Origin: Mucilaginibacter sp. 44-25
GTDB taxonomy: Bacteria; Bacteroidota; Bacteroidia; Sphingobacteriales; Sphingobacteriaceae
DNA: 64,000 bases
NCBI GenBank assembly: GCA_001898335.1
Contig: MKTS01000013.1
Coordinates: 372,001 to 436,000 of the forward strand
Reading direction: 5' to 3'
Shown here: piece by piece, positions 34,502 through 43,911 of the stretch
Position numbering within the stretch: the first letter of the stretch is position 1
How the letters are laid out: each line of letters opens with the position of its first letter
Position numbers and translations under genes: made by a program
Notes under the pieces: model-generated
What the model saw: the letters and a program-made list of their open reading frames with translations, nothing else
Told to the model about the DNA's origin: nothing
The model's database searches: none

Positions 34502-36016
34502 TCAAAGCACTTTAATTAATAGATTAGGCAAAACACCAAAAATTATTAGCAATAATGCAATTACAGTGGAAAAAACTACTAAGTTAGTGGATTTTAAACT
34601 TTCATTAGGGATAAAATCCACCCGTTTCAGGAACAGGTTAAGCGGAATTTTAATGTAATAGAACAATCCTACAACGGTGGTAACAGCCCCGGTAGCCATT
34701 AAAGCCATGAGCCAAGCGCTTTGCGTTTGCTGATAAACATCGTACACCGCCGAAAAAACCAACACTTTACCTGTAAAACCTGCACTAACGGGGATACCCG
34801 TCAACGATATCATGACTACCACAAAAGCTACCGACACCAGCGGGTATTTAAAACCCAAGCCTTTATAATCATTAATGTTGACAATATTTTCGGTGTTCTC
34901 GAAATAATTGGCCAGCATGAGCGCGGCAATGTTGGCTAAGCCATAAACAAATAGGTAATAAGTTAACGCCGACAGACCAGTTGCGCTAAAAGTTGCCACA
35001 GCCATTAACGCGAAACCTGTATGCCCTATACCCGAATATGCCAGCATACGCTTTACATTGGATTGCCATAACGCGGCAAAGTTTCCCGCTATCATCGTGA
35101 TGATGCCGAGAACAGAAAGTACTATCCGCAGATCAACACCAGACCAGTTGACAAAATTTTGCCCCGAAACAATAACAGGGGTAATAACATTTATCAGCAG
35201 CGCGAAACCTGCTATTTTTGGCAGGGTAGACAGGTAAGCCGTTACCGGTGTAGCCGCGCCTTCATAAACATCGGGTACATAAAAATGAGCAGGTACGGCT
35301 GATATTTTAAACGCAATACCCAGCATGAGCAAAGCCAGCGCGAACGTGATACTCAATGGATTTATGTGCATTAAAGCGTTGCCCATTTGCGGCGAAAACA
35401 GATCAAGTGTACCACTAAAGGCGTAAAGTAAGGATATACCATAAAGCATTACCGCCGAAGCCGCCGCGCCAAACAGCACATATTTTAGGCCGGCCTCACT
35501 GCTACGCGCATTGCCTGTACGGTAGGCGGCCAGCAGGTAAGAAGCGATGGATACCATTTCCACACCAAGATAAACAGCCAGCAGGTTGATGGCCATAGCC
35601 ATCATATGCAGCCCGAGCACCGAGCCAATAACTATGGTATAAAGGTCGGAAAGGCCCTTAGGGTGCCGCCTGAGCTGATCGTCCCAGGCAAAATACATCA
35701 GCAAGATCAGCGCAAGTACATCAGTGATCAGCTTGAAACTGATAGCCGTGTGGTGCAGTACCAGCATACCGCCAAAAACCGTAACCGCGTTACCGGTAGC
35801 TAAGGTTACCTGCTGGTTTATTACCTGTACAATTACCAGTACCATGCCTCCGGTAGCTACCAAGCGGCACATTTTAGCAGAACGCCTGCCAAATAAAAGA
35901 TCTGTTACCAGAACAACAACAAATAGCGCGGTTAAGTAAAGCTCGGGCACAAAAAGGTGCAGGCTTTGCAATATATCATTTAACTGAGCGGTAATATTTG
36001 GTAACAGATCCTTCAT
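34502..36016 (-). CDS. nuoN: NADH-quinone oxidoreductase subunit N
   Basis: This 504-residue antiporter-like membrane subunit of complex I is part of the proton-pumping arm. The conserved core FKISAVPAHFYVPDVYEGA and LPKIAGFALLINV is present, with about 14 TM segments and normal length. It is the last gene of the nuo operon and follows the DUF4139 gene by 3 bp. Confidence 0.95.
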   Translation of the reverse strand: MKDLLPNITAQLNDILQSLHLFVPELYLTALFVVVLVTDLLFGRRSAKMCRLVATGGMVLVIVQVINQQVTLATGNAVTVFGGMLVLHHTAISFKLITDVLALILLMYFAWDDQLRRHPKGLSDLYTIVIGSVLGLHMMAMAINLLAVYLGVEMVSIASYLLAAYRTGNARSSEAGLKYVLFGAAASAVMLYGISLLYAFSGTLDLFSPQMGNALMHINPLSITFALALLMLGIAFKISAVPAHFYVPDVYEGAATPVTAYLSTLPKIAGFALLINVITPVIVSGQNFVNWSGVDLRIVLSVLGIITMIAGNFAALWQSNVKRMLAYSGIGHTGFALMAVATFSATGLSALTYYLFVYGLANIAALMLANYFENTENIVNINDYKGLGFKYPLVSVAFVVVMISLTGIPVSAGFTGKVLVFSAVYDVYQQTQSAWLMALMATGAVTTVVGLFYYIKIPLNLFLKRVDFIPNESLKSTNLVVFSTVIALLLIIFGVLPNLLIKVL

Positions 36017-36019
36017 TTA

Positions 36020-37903
36020 TTAGTCTACAATTACTCCCTGGTTCTTAGGGTATTTCACCTGGTATTTTATATGCAGCTTTTTCTCTTCCTGCGGGTTAAC
36101 GGCAAGGCTGTATGATAGCTTTCCTGTTTCTTTATCCAGCTTTGCCCCGCTTATTTCCTGGGTTTCCACATCAATACCCGAATTTTGCGACACCGGTATC
36201 TGATCCTCCACCAGTAAAGCTGCCGGCTGGCTCTTACGGTTCTTAACCGTGATCAACCAATCACGTATTTCCTTACGGTTTGAGCTTAGCGCCTGTTTGG
36301 CCATCATATCCTTTTGCAAGGTACGGGTTACCACAATATTTTTATCAACCCCCAACGATAAATTGAGCGTATCGCCGGTAGCATGGGTATCAATTAATGA
36401 TTTGCCTATAAAAGTATCTTCAAAAAACAGGTTAGCCTCGCCCGAAAGAAAGTTGTACTTGTTCCAGTCGGTAAGCTGCGCGGTAAGGAAAACATCGGTA
36501 CTTAACTTGGGCGCTACATAGTATTGGTAAGTGGCGTTGGTGCTTACCTCATTTATGGCAACCGAATATTGCTTACCATCACTCGGTATAGTGTATGGGT
36601 TAGCTATATTAAATTCGATATTGGTTTGATTTTCGGTTTGCTGAACCTCTACAGGTACACTTGAATATCCTCTTATTTTTATTTTGGCAGCTACACCAGG
36701 AACCCTACCTTGCAATTCGTTATCCGCATTTACAGTTGCCATACTGTAACCAACAGCCACTTCATTTAACTGATGAGCAGATGGCTGTAAGGCAGCATAC
36801 ATTACGGGAGAGGTAACCGGCATTTCCTGCGTTTCATACCCTATATAAGAAAACTCCAGAACAGGATTGCCCGCCGGCAGTTGCAGAGCGTAATTGCCGG
36901 TAGTATTGGTTACCGTACCAATTGATGTACCTTTTACTTTAACGGTAACGCCGGGTAGCGGCTGGCGGTCATTCGCACCAGTAACTTTGCCTGTAACTTT
37001 GGTAATACTTACTTGCTTATCAGCATAGTACATATTATAGTTAAGGAAATAAGGCTTTAACTCCGGTTTACCACCACTTACAGACGGGTTGCCGGTAGAG
37101 AGCGTTAATTTGATGTTTTTCCAGTCTTCCCCGCTTTGTTGAGTAACATTGGCTTTGTATGATATAGCGATGGGGCTGTTCACATCTTTAGCCCTTATAT
37201 CATAGGTGGGATACCAACTGGCATTATTCACCAGGTAAGTTAAGGTAAAAGCCGATAGCACCGGGGCTTTCGCGCTCACAGTAACCAGGATATCGCTGGT
37301 GGCGTCGGTATTCCCTTTGCTTTTCAGGATATCGGCTACTTGCTTCTCGTATTGGCGCAATTGTTTGCCTACTTCCGTTACCTGATTATTAATTGCCTGT
37401 TCTTTCTTTTTATTTTCAGTTAGCCTGGCGGTTTGGAAATCAAGCGCCTGCTTAAGCTTTTGCACATCAAGGCTGGCGTTTTGCCCGGTAATGGTTTGGT
37501 TTTTCACCAGCATATTGTATTCTTCCTGGTTAATTACCAGTGAGGCATTCAGTAATGCCAGCTTATCACTCAGTATTTTTTGCTGCCCCTGCAAGGCTTC
37601 CACCTGTTTTTGTTTGTTCTGCTGCTTAAGGTAATTCATCTCATGCTTTACCGCCAGTATGGTAAAATTACCGGCACCCTTTACTTGTATACTTTGCACA
37701 TCAATATTGGGGGAGATATTTTCAAAAACCAAAATTGAGTTACCGGCCGGTATACTGACTGTACTGGTACGGGTTACCTGCGCCCCATTTAAAAACAGTG
37801 TGACCTTTTGCACCTGTGAAACTACTTTCTGAGGATCATCGGCATGGACAATAATTTTTGAGCCGATTAAAAGGCAAGCGATAAGTAATAATTTCTTGAT
37901 CAT
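36020..37903 (-). CDS. DUF4139/MuiA-like secreted protein with carboxypeptidase-D-like and SusC-like insert
   Basis: This 627-residue protein has a signal peptide (MIKKLLLIACLLIGSKIIVHA), a DUF4140-like N-terminus (TLFLNGAQVTRTSTVSIPAG), a coiled coil near residues 90-195 and a DUF4139 C-terminal beta domain. Residues about 301-370 are a carboxypeptidase regulatory-like fold (GKVTGANDRQPLPGVTVKVK, GNYALQLPAG). They are followed by LNEVAVGYS (379-387), LQGRVPGV (397-404) and KIRGYSS, the hallmarks of a SusC plug start. The gene lies between nuoM and nuoN. Its role is unknown; a complex I function is not implied by its domains. Confidence 0.8.
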   Translation of the reverse strand: MIKKLLLIACLLIGSKIIVHADDPQKVVSQVQKVTLFLNGAQVTRTSTVSIPAGNSILVFENISPNIDVQSIQVKGAGNFTILAVKHEMNYLKQQNKQKQVEALQGQQKILSDKLALLNASLVINQEEYNMLVKNQTITGQNASLDVQKLKQALDFQTARLTENKKKEQAINNQVTEVGKQLRQYEKQVADILKSKGNTDATSDILVTVSAKAPVLSAFTLTYLVNNASWYPTYDIRAKDVNSPIAISYKANVTQQSGEDWKNIKLTLSTGNPSVSGGKPELKPYFLNYNMYYADKQVSITKVTGKVTGANDRQPLPGVTVKVKGTSIGTVTNTTGNYALQLPAGNPVLEFSYIGYETQEMPVTSPVMYAALQPSAHQLNEVAVGYSMATVNADNELQGRVPGVAAKIKIRGYSSVPVEVQQTENQTNIEFNIANPYTIPSDGKQYSVAINEVSTNATYQYYVAPKLSTDVFLTAQLTDWNKYNFLSGEANLFFEDTFIGKSLIDTHATGDTLNLSLGVDKNIVVTRTLQKDMMAKQALSSNRKEIRDWLITVKNRKSQPAALLVEDQIPVSQNSGIDVETQEISGAKLDKETGKLSYSLAVNPQEEKKLHIKYQVKYPKNQGVIVD

Positions 37904-37970
37904 GATTATTCAGATTTATTACCTACAGGATGCAGCCGGGGAGCAGATTCCATACAGTCACTCAAAAAAA

Positions 37971-39575
37971 TTATTTCACCTGCAGAAAACTTACGAGGGC
38001 AAGCACCGCGTCGTTCACTTTGCCAAATACCAGTGATGGCATTAAACCAAGGGCAAGAGCCATTAGCGCAAGCGGCAGTAATGCCAGTGTTTCGCGTAAG
38101 CCAATATCAGTGAGGGCTATTTTCCATATCTCGCCGCCCTTTAAGCTGGTTGTGCTAAAAAACATGCGTTGTAATGTCCATAACAGATAGGCAGCCCCAA
38201 CCAATATACCCACCGCGCCGCAAACAGCCATCCATTGCGGCAACAGGCCATTTACCGATGATGATTTAAACGCGCCGGCTAAAGAAAAAGCTTCGGCCAC
38301 AAATGCGGAAAAACCCGGTAAGCCAAGCGATGCGAAAAACGCTATCATTACATAAACCGTGTAGCGTGGCATTAACGAAGCCAGGCCACGGAAATGATAG
38401 ATATCCCTGTCGTGCACGCGGCCATAAACCACCCCTACCAGGAAGAAAAGCATTGCCGACAGGAAACCGTGGCTTACCATTTGCATCATGGCACCGCTGA
38501 TACCTTCGGCCGTAGCCGATGCGATGCCCAGCAGCACAAAGCCCATGTGCGATACGGATGAATAAGCAATAAGGCGTTTAAGATCGCGCTGGGCAAGGGC
38601 GTTAAATGCGCCATACAAGATGGAAACAACGCCTAACAGACCTAACCAAAAAGCCGATGACAGGGCCGCGTCAGGAAATATCCCCATACAAATACGGATG
38701 ATACCATATCCGCCTATTTTCAGCAACACCCCGGCCAATATAATAGATACTGGCGTAGGCGCTTCTACGTGCGCGTCGGGCAGCCAGGTGTGCAGCGGCA
38801 CTACCGGCACTTTAATGGCAAATGCGATAAATAATACCACAAAACCCACCATACGGGCAGGCATGCCCAAAATTGTGGCGTGGCTTAAAGTAGAAAATAC
38901 CGAACCTGCCGCGTAATTCTTAGGGTTCATCATCTGGATGATATTAAACGTATGGTTGCCCGTGGCAGGGTCTGTTACGGATAAGTATAAACCTACCATT
39001 ACCAGCAGCATAAATACCGAACCAAAAAGCGTGTACAGGAAAAACTTGATAGCGGCGCATTCTCTCCTTGCGCCACCCCACATGCCTATCAGGAAATAAA
39101 GCGGCAACAGCATCAACTCGTAAAACGTATAGAAAAGGAAAAAATCAAGTGCGCAAAAAACACCCATTACCGCCATATCCAACAACAGGAATAAAGCGAA
39201 AAAGCCTTTCAGGTTACTACTGATCTCCCATGCTGAGATAGCAGCTACCACCATTACCAGTGCCGACATTACCAGGATGGTTACCGAAATACCATCAATA
39301 CCCACAAAATAATCTATCTGTAACTTACCTGCGCTACCGAGGTCGAGATTGATCCACGGGAGTTTCTGCACCAACTGAAACTGCTCTTCGTGATTAATAC
39401 CGGCAAAGCCCGGCCCGGTTTTAAAGTGCAGGTAAATAGCAATGCTGATAACCAGTTGCACTAAAGTGGCGGCCAATGTAAGATATTTATAACTGGCACG
39501 CATGCTTGATGGCAATATGAGTATGATGATGCCAAAAAGTACCGGGGTAAATATAAGCAGCGATAACAAGTTCAT
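37971..39575 (-). CDS. nuoM: NADH-quinone oxidoreductase subunit M
   Basis: This 534-residue antiporter-like complex I subunit has FAIKVPVVPLHTWLPDAHVEAP and the lysine-bearing segment GIFPDAALSSAFWLG. The conserved Glu of TM5 is in FYTFYELMLLPLYFLIG. It overlaps the end of nuoL by 1 bp and is followed by a 67-bp gap before the DUF4139 gene. Confidence 0.96.
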   Translation of the reverse strand: MNLLSLLIFTPVLFGIIILILPSSMRASYKYLTLAATLVQLVISIAIYLHFKTGPGFAGINHEEQFQLVQKLPWINLDLGSAGKLQIDYFVGIDGISVTILVMSALVMVVAAISAWEISSNLKGFFALFLLLDMAVMGVFCALDFFLFYTFYELMLLPLYFLIGMWGGARRECAAIKFFLYTLFGSVFMLLVMVGLYLSVTDPATGNHTFNIIQMMNPKNYAAGSVFSTLSHATILGMPARMVGFVVLFIAFAIKVPVVPLHTWLPDAHVEAPTPVSIILAGVLLKIGGYGIIRICMGIFPDAALSSAFWLGLLGVVSILYGAFNALAQRDLKRLIAYSSVSHMGFVLLGIASATAEGISGAMMQMVSHGFLSAMLFFLVGVVYGRVHDRDIYHFRGLASLMPRYTVYVMIAFFASLGLPGFSAFVAEAFSLAGAFKSSSVNGLLPQWMAVCGAVGILVGAAYLLWTLQRMFFSTTSLKGGEIWKIALTDIGLRETLALLPLALMALALGLMPSLVFGKVNDAVLALVSFLQVK

Positions 39576-41638
39576 CAGGTCCAGATCAATTTAAAGATAA
39601 AAACAACAGCCACCACCAGCAGCATACTGTATAAATAGTATTGTACCTTACCGCTTTGAAAACGGCGGGCAAAGTTTCCTATCGTTTGTACTATACCGGC
39701 TATTAGATGCAAAAATCCGTCGACAATATACCTGTCAAACCAGGCAGCTATTTTTGACAAAGCGATGCCTGCGCCGGCTAAGCCATCCACCAGGCCATCA
39801 ACCACTTTTCTGTCAAACGTGTACAACAGTCGACTAAACAAAAGTACGGCTTTAACCACCAAGCGGTTATAAAAACGGTCGATATACCATTCGTTATGCG
39901 ATATGCGATACAGTAGTCCCCTTTGCGGGAAAGACCAGCTATTACGCTTGCCGTAAATAGCAAAAGCAGCGTAAATAACCACTACTGCCAATATGTTTAC
40001 TAATACCGGGACAATGGTGTGGTAGATATTCTCGCGGGCCAGAAAGTTTGACGGCAGGAAGCTTTTGTAGATCCATGCGTCCTCATAAAACACCGGGCTG
40101 TTGGAGAACAAAGGAAATAAGCTGCAAGCCGCAAGTAACATCAACGGCGCTTTGTAGAGCCAGTTGCCATCGCCCATGTGTATATGAATGTGCGGGTTAA
40201 CTTTTTGCAGTCTAAAATCGCCGAAAAACACTTTTACTACCAGCCTTGCCACATAAAAAGCGGTTAGCCAACTGGTGAGCAGGGCCACATAAGGTACAAT
40301 GCTGAACATTGCTCCTTTACTTTCGGCCCAAACAAAGGCTTGTATCAATATGCCATCCTTTGAAAGATAGCCGGAGGTTAACGGCAAACCTATAAGCGCC
40401 AGCGCGCCAATAAGGGTAACTATAAAAGTAAACGGTAATTTTTTGCGCAATCCGCCCATATGCAGGATATTCTGCGGGTCGATATCCAGGTTGTTATCCT
40501 CCTTGATATGTTTCATCTGGTGGATAACTATACCCGCCACCAAAAACAACAGGCATTTAAAAAACGCGTGCGTTACCAGGTGAAATAACGACGAGGCGTA
40601 TGCTCCTACCCCCATGGCCAACACCATAAAGCCCAGTTGTGAAATGGTAGAATAAGCCAATATACGTTTAAGATCATTTTGGGAAAGGGCGATGGTGGCC
40701 GCCATAAACGCGGTAAAGCAACCCACAAGGGCCAATATGGTTAACTCGGTAGTGTTAAATAAAGGATAAACCCTGCCCAGTAAAAAAACCCCTGCCGCCA
40801 CCATAGTAGCCGCGTGTATTAAGGCCGAAACTGAAGTTGGCCCCTCCATAGCGTCGGGCAGCCAGGTATGCAGCGGAAACTGTGCCGACTTAGCTGCTAC
40901 CGCCAAAAATATTCCTCCAAAGGCTACATATTGCCACACTTCGGGCATAGCGCTGTGCGGACCAGCCCACATACCCGCCGCCATGGTTGACAATGGTACC
41001 AAACCATCCGTACCAAATAGCGCGGTGATATCAAACGTACCGTATTGTGCAAACAGGATAATGATGGCCGTTAGTAAACCTATATCGCCGATACGGTTCA
41101 TGATAAAGGCTTTTTTGTTGGCCAGCACCGCGCTTTGGCGGGTAAACCAAAAGCCAATAAGCAAGTATGATGAAAAGCCTACCAGTTCCCAAAAAGCATA
41201 GAGCAGTAGCAGGTTATCTACCACCACCAAACCCAGCATACTAAAGCAAAACAAGCTGAGGTAACGGAAGTAACGACTGTAGCCCTCATCATTTTTCATA
41301 TAGGCTATAGAGTAAACATGTACCGGCAGCGCTATCATTGGCACCAGCAACAGCATCAACACGGAAAGATTATTGAGCAGTATACCAAGCGGTACCTTTA
41401 CAGTACCTACGGTAAACCAAATAGTTTGCGCATGTATTACCGGAGCGTTCCATACCGCGAAAAACACTTTCACTGCCAGTACCAGCGAAGCCAATATAGC
41501 TGCAGTTGATATCAGCGCGGCCACGCGGCTCCTGAATAACAGCAGCAGGTTAACAGCAAACGCCACAAAAGGTAAAGCTACCGCCCAAATGGCGAAGCTT
41601 ACGGTTTGCGCGTCGGTATGTGACAAAGCTTTTATCAA
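39575..41638 (-). CDS. nuoL: NADH-quinone oxidoreductase subunit L
   Basis: This 687-residue complex I subunit is longer than NuoM and NuoN because of its C-terminal lateral helix that runs along the membrane arm. It has FWELVGFSSYLLIGFWFTR, KSAQFPLHTWLPDAMEGPTS and the C-terminal LLYRISHNEWYIDRFYNRLV. It begins only 2 bp after the stop of an upstream plug-domain gene rather than after nuoK. Confidence 0.96.
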   Translation of the reverse strand: MIKALSHTDAQTVSFAIWAVALPFVAFAVNLLLLFRSRVAALISTAAILASLVLAVKVFFAVWNAPVIHAQTIWFTVGTVKVPLGILLNNLSVLMLLLVPMIALPVHVYSIAYMKNDEGYSRYFRYLSLFCFSMLGLVVVDNLLLLYAFWELVGFSSYLLIGFWFTRQSAVLANKKAFIMNRIGDIGLLTAIIILFAQYGTFDITALFGTDGLVPLSTMAAGMWAGPHSAMPEVWQYVAFGGIFLAVAAKSAQFPLHTWLPDAMEGPTSVSALIHAATMVAAGVFLLGRVYPLFNTTELTILALVGCFTAFMAATIALSQNDLKRILAYSTISQLGFMVLAMGVGAYASSLFHLVTHAFFKCLLFLVAGIVIHQMKHIKEDNNLDIDPQNILHMGGLRKKLPFTFIVTLIGALALIGLPLTSGYLSKDGILIQAFVWAESKGAMFSIVPYVALLTSWLTAFYVARLVVKVFFGDFRLQKVNPHIHIHMGDGNWLYKAPLMLLAACSLFPLFSNSPVFYEDAWIYKSFLPSNFLARENIYHTIVPVLVNILAVVVIYAAFAIYGKRNSWSFPQRGLLYRISHNEWYIDRFYNRLVVKAVLLFSRLLYTFDRKVVDGLVDGLAGAGIALSKIAAWFDRYIVDGFLHLIAGIVQTIGNFARRFQSGKVQYYLYSMLLVVAVVFIFKLIWT

Positions 41639-41640
41639 AA

Positions 41641-42171
41641 TCAGTTTTTAAGTTTTTGCTTTTTTAAACCACCTTTTGTGGTTATCAGTATCACACCATT
41701 AGCTCCCTCTAAACCGTATATAGCCGTAGCGGAAGCATCCTTTAAAACGCTCACGCTCTCAATTTCATCAGGGTTCAGCTTTTTCAACATTGCCTTATCA
41801 GCCTTTACCCCATCAATTATATAAAGCGCTCCTTTAAAGGTGTTGTTAGCTAATGAGTCTTTCTTGATTAATGCCAAAGTGCCTTTTGTGCCTGCTTTGG
41901 TTGCTATAATTATTACTCCATTTGCCCCTTCTGATCCGTACAAAGCTGTGGCGGAAGCACCTTTTAAAACGCTCATGCTTTCAATATGATCAGGCTTTAG
42001 TTCAGTAACAATACGGCTGTTTACTTTATATCCATCTATAACATAAAGCGGTTCAGGGCGCTTGGCCATATCTTCGTCAATTGTAACAGATTTTACCGCT
42101 TTCTTAACAGTATCCTGAGCAAACGCGCTTACCGAAGCAAACAGGCAAATGATCATTACTAATTTTTTCAT
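41641..42171 (-). CDS. Secreted protein of two tandem SusC-like TonB plug repeats
   Basis: This 176-residue protein has a signal peptide (MKKLVMIICLFASVSAFAQ) and two copies of the TonB-receptor plug signature. Residues 41-94 run from PLYVIDGYKV to GANGVIIIATKAG, and residues 115-168 from ALYIIDGVKA to GANGVILITTKGG. Each has IES(M/V)SVLK and ASATA(L/I)YG. There is no barrel, so it cannot be a transporter alone. It overlaps the next upstream gene by 4 bp and ends 2 bp before nuoL. The role is unknown; it may bind a periplasmic or TonB-linked partner. Confidence 0.8.
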   Translation of the reverse strand: MKKLVMIICLFASVSAFAQDTVKKAVKSVTIDEDMAKRPEPLYVIDGYKVNSRIVTELKPDHIESMSVLKGASATALYGSEGANGVIIIATKAGTKGTLALIKKDSLANNTFKGALYIIDGVKADKAMLKKLNPDEIESVSVLKDASATAIYGLEGANGVILITTKGGLKKQKLKN

Positions 42172-43061
42172 TGCTGAGTGGTGCCTGGGTTAAGTACTAT
42201 GGTTAGTTTGGCCGGTACCCGGTTTTTACGCGTGCCATGCGGGCCGGTAAACTCTACTGATTGGATATCCGCGCTGTAGAGTTTAAAGAGTTTAAGCAGG
42301 TCGTCCTCGTTACCACCTTCGAGTGTAGTGCCATCGCTTACTTCGTAAACCACACCTTTATCATTACCTCTCCTGCCACGGATGTATCTTTTATAGGCTT
42401 TAGACAGTGTACCAAATTTGTACTGATATAGTTTACGCCCATACACTTTTGAGGTGACACTGATAGTGGTATCCATCTCCTTGGCGCCCATAAATTTAGG
42501 CTGTATCAAGGTGTCAATACTTAATATCTTTTCAGGCGCAATATCGCTTACATTTCCGTAAGTAACCTCTTCATTATAAATGAATGATTTGCGTGGCACA
42601 CTTTGTACCGTGGCCTGTGGCTGCAACTGCGTAACCGGCGTACCTGTTAAGCCGGCAGGTAAGCGCCTGGCTTTTATCAGTACCGCACCAGCAGAGGCTT
42701 TGGGGCCGTACATAGCCCTGGCACTTTTACGGTTCACTACAGAGGCTTCTATTACGTCGTTTACATTAATATCGCGTAGATTGCCTGTATAGGGTATATC
42801 GTTAATTAACACGTAAGGTTTGGGCTCGCCTTCGGGTGGGTCATTAAAAACCATCCGTTTATCGGCCCCCATGGTTACGTATTGCAGCGTTTCCTCGGGT
42901 TCCGGCTCAGGCTCACTGTAAAGTGTAGCTCTGTGATGCCTTCCTCTTGAGCGCCTTACAGAAGTGTGTTTAGCTTTTTTCTTTGTACGGCTCTTTTTCC
43001 GTTGCGCGTCAGCGCTGGTAACAGACAGCAGTACAAGTAATATGATCAATAGCCGTTTCAT
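42168..43061 (-). CDS. Secreted protein with degenerate TonB plug-like domain
   Basis: This 297-residue protein has a signal peptide (MKRLLIILLVLLSVTSADAQ), a very basic segment at 21-46 (RKKSRTKKKAKHTSVRRSRG) and an acidic one at 50-57 (EPEPEPEE). A plug-like domain at about 81-131 follows (KPYVLINDIPYTG, VIEASVVNRKSARAMYG, ASAGAVLIKARR). The last 160 residues match nothing I know. Its ATG overlaps the nuoK stop by one base and its stop overlaps the next gene by 4 bp, so it is probably co-translated with complex I genes. Confidence 0.75.
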   Translation of the reverse strand: MKRLLIILLVLLSVTSADAQRKKSRTKKKAKHTSVRRSRGRHHRATLYSEPEPEPEETLQYVTMGADKRMVFNDPPEGEPKPYVLINDIPYTGNLRDINVNDVIEASVVNRKSARAMYGPKASAGAVLIKARRLPAGLTGTPVTQLQPQATVQSVPRKSFIYNEEVTYGNVSDIAPEKILSIDTLIQPKFMGAKEMDTTISVTSKVYGRKLYQYKFGTLSKAYKRYIRGRRGNDKGVVYEVSDGTTLEGGNEDDLLKLFKLYSADIQSVEFTGPHGTRKNRVPAKLTIVLNPGTTQQ

Positions 43062-43366
43062 TAATCTTTCAACTGGTTTATTTGGTCAGGATCAATTGTT
43101 TTATATCGGCGATATACGTTTAGGACTATAGCCAGTGCCACAGCAGTAGTAGCGGCGGCAAGCACAATAGCGAAAAGGGCAAAAACCTGCCCGGCGTTAT
43201 TGGCACGGTCAAAGCGGCCAAAAGCCACCAGGTTAAGTATAGCGGCATTCAGCATCAGCTCTATCCCTATTAAAACCTGTATAGCATTCTTTTTCGCAAG
43301 GATAATATACAGGCCTATGCAGAAAAGCACCACGCTTACCATTAAAAAGTCGTTCAGCGTGATCAT
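43061..43366 (-). CDS. nuoK: NADH-quinone oxidoreductase subunit K
   Basis: This 101-residue subunit has three TM segments and the two conserved glutamates in IGIELMLNAAILNL and FAIVLAAATTAVALAIVL. The size is normal. It overlaps nuoJ by 4 bp at its start, and its stop overlaps the ATG of the basic plug-like gene by 1 bp (TAATG). Confidence 0.95.
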   Translation of the reverse strand: MITLNDFLMVSVVLFCIGLYIILAKKNAIQVLIGIELMLNAAILNLVAFGRFDRANNAGQVFALFAIVLAAATTAVALAIVLNVYRRYKTIDPDQINQLKD

Positions 43367-43911
43367 ACCTCATCCTCCTTTGGTTTCCTTGAAAGATGAG
43401 CGGCGCCAACCAATGCCAGCATTAACAATATAGAAATTACCTCGAAAGGTAGCAAATATCGGGTCATGAGGTTAACCCCAATATGGTTAATACCCGTACC
43501 ATTTACCGGCATGATATTTTTATTGCTGGCAGCCACCTGTACCCAAGGCAACTTATCGGCCTGTGCCTTAAATACCACATTAAACATGATGACCAGAAAC
43601 AAACCGGTAAGTAACAAAGCGGGCGCATTCTTTAAAGACATAAAACCCTCTGACTGCGCACTAACCCTATTTAAGGCCTCCTTACCCGAAAGCATAAACG
43701 CGAATAATATCAGTACCAGTATGCCGCCTACATAAACCACTATTTGGGTAACGGCCACAAAATCGGCAAGGGCCAGCACATATAAACCGGCCAGGCCAAA
43801 CAAGGTAACAAAAAACATAAAAAGGCTACGCACCAGGTTTTTGCCCGCGGCTACCACCAGTGCCGATGCCAGGGTAATAAAGGCCATGATATAAAAGAAA
43901 ACTTGTACCAT
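43363..43911 (-). CDS. nuoJ: NADH-quinone oxidoreductase subunit J
   Basis: This 182-residue membrane subunit has five hydrophobic segments. The family pattern LVRSLFMFFVTLFGLAGLYV and the pi-bulge region QIVVYVGGILVLILFAFML are present. Its start shares a base with the nuoI stop, and it is followed by nuoK with a 4-bp overlap. Confidence 0.95.
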   Translation of the reverse strand: MVQVFFYIMAFITLASALVVAAGKNLVRSLFMFFVTLFGLAGLYVLALADFVAVTQIVVYVGGILVLILFAFMLSGKEALNRVSAQSEGFMSLKNAPALLLTGLFLVIMFNVVFKAQADKLPWVQVAASNKNIMPVNGTGINHIGVNLMTRYLLPFEVISILLMLALVGAAHLSRKPKEDEV

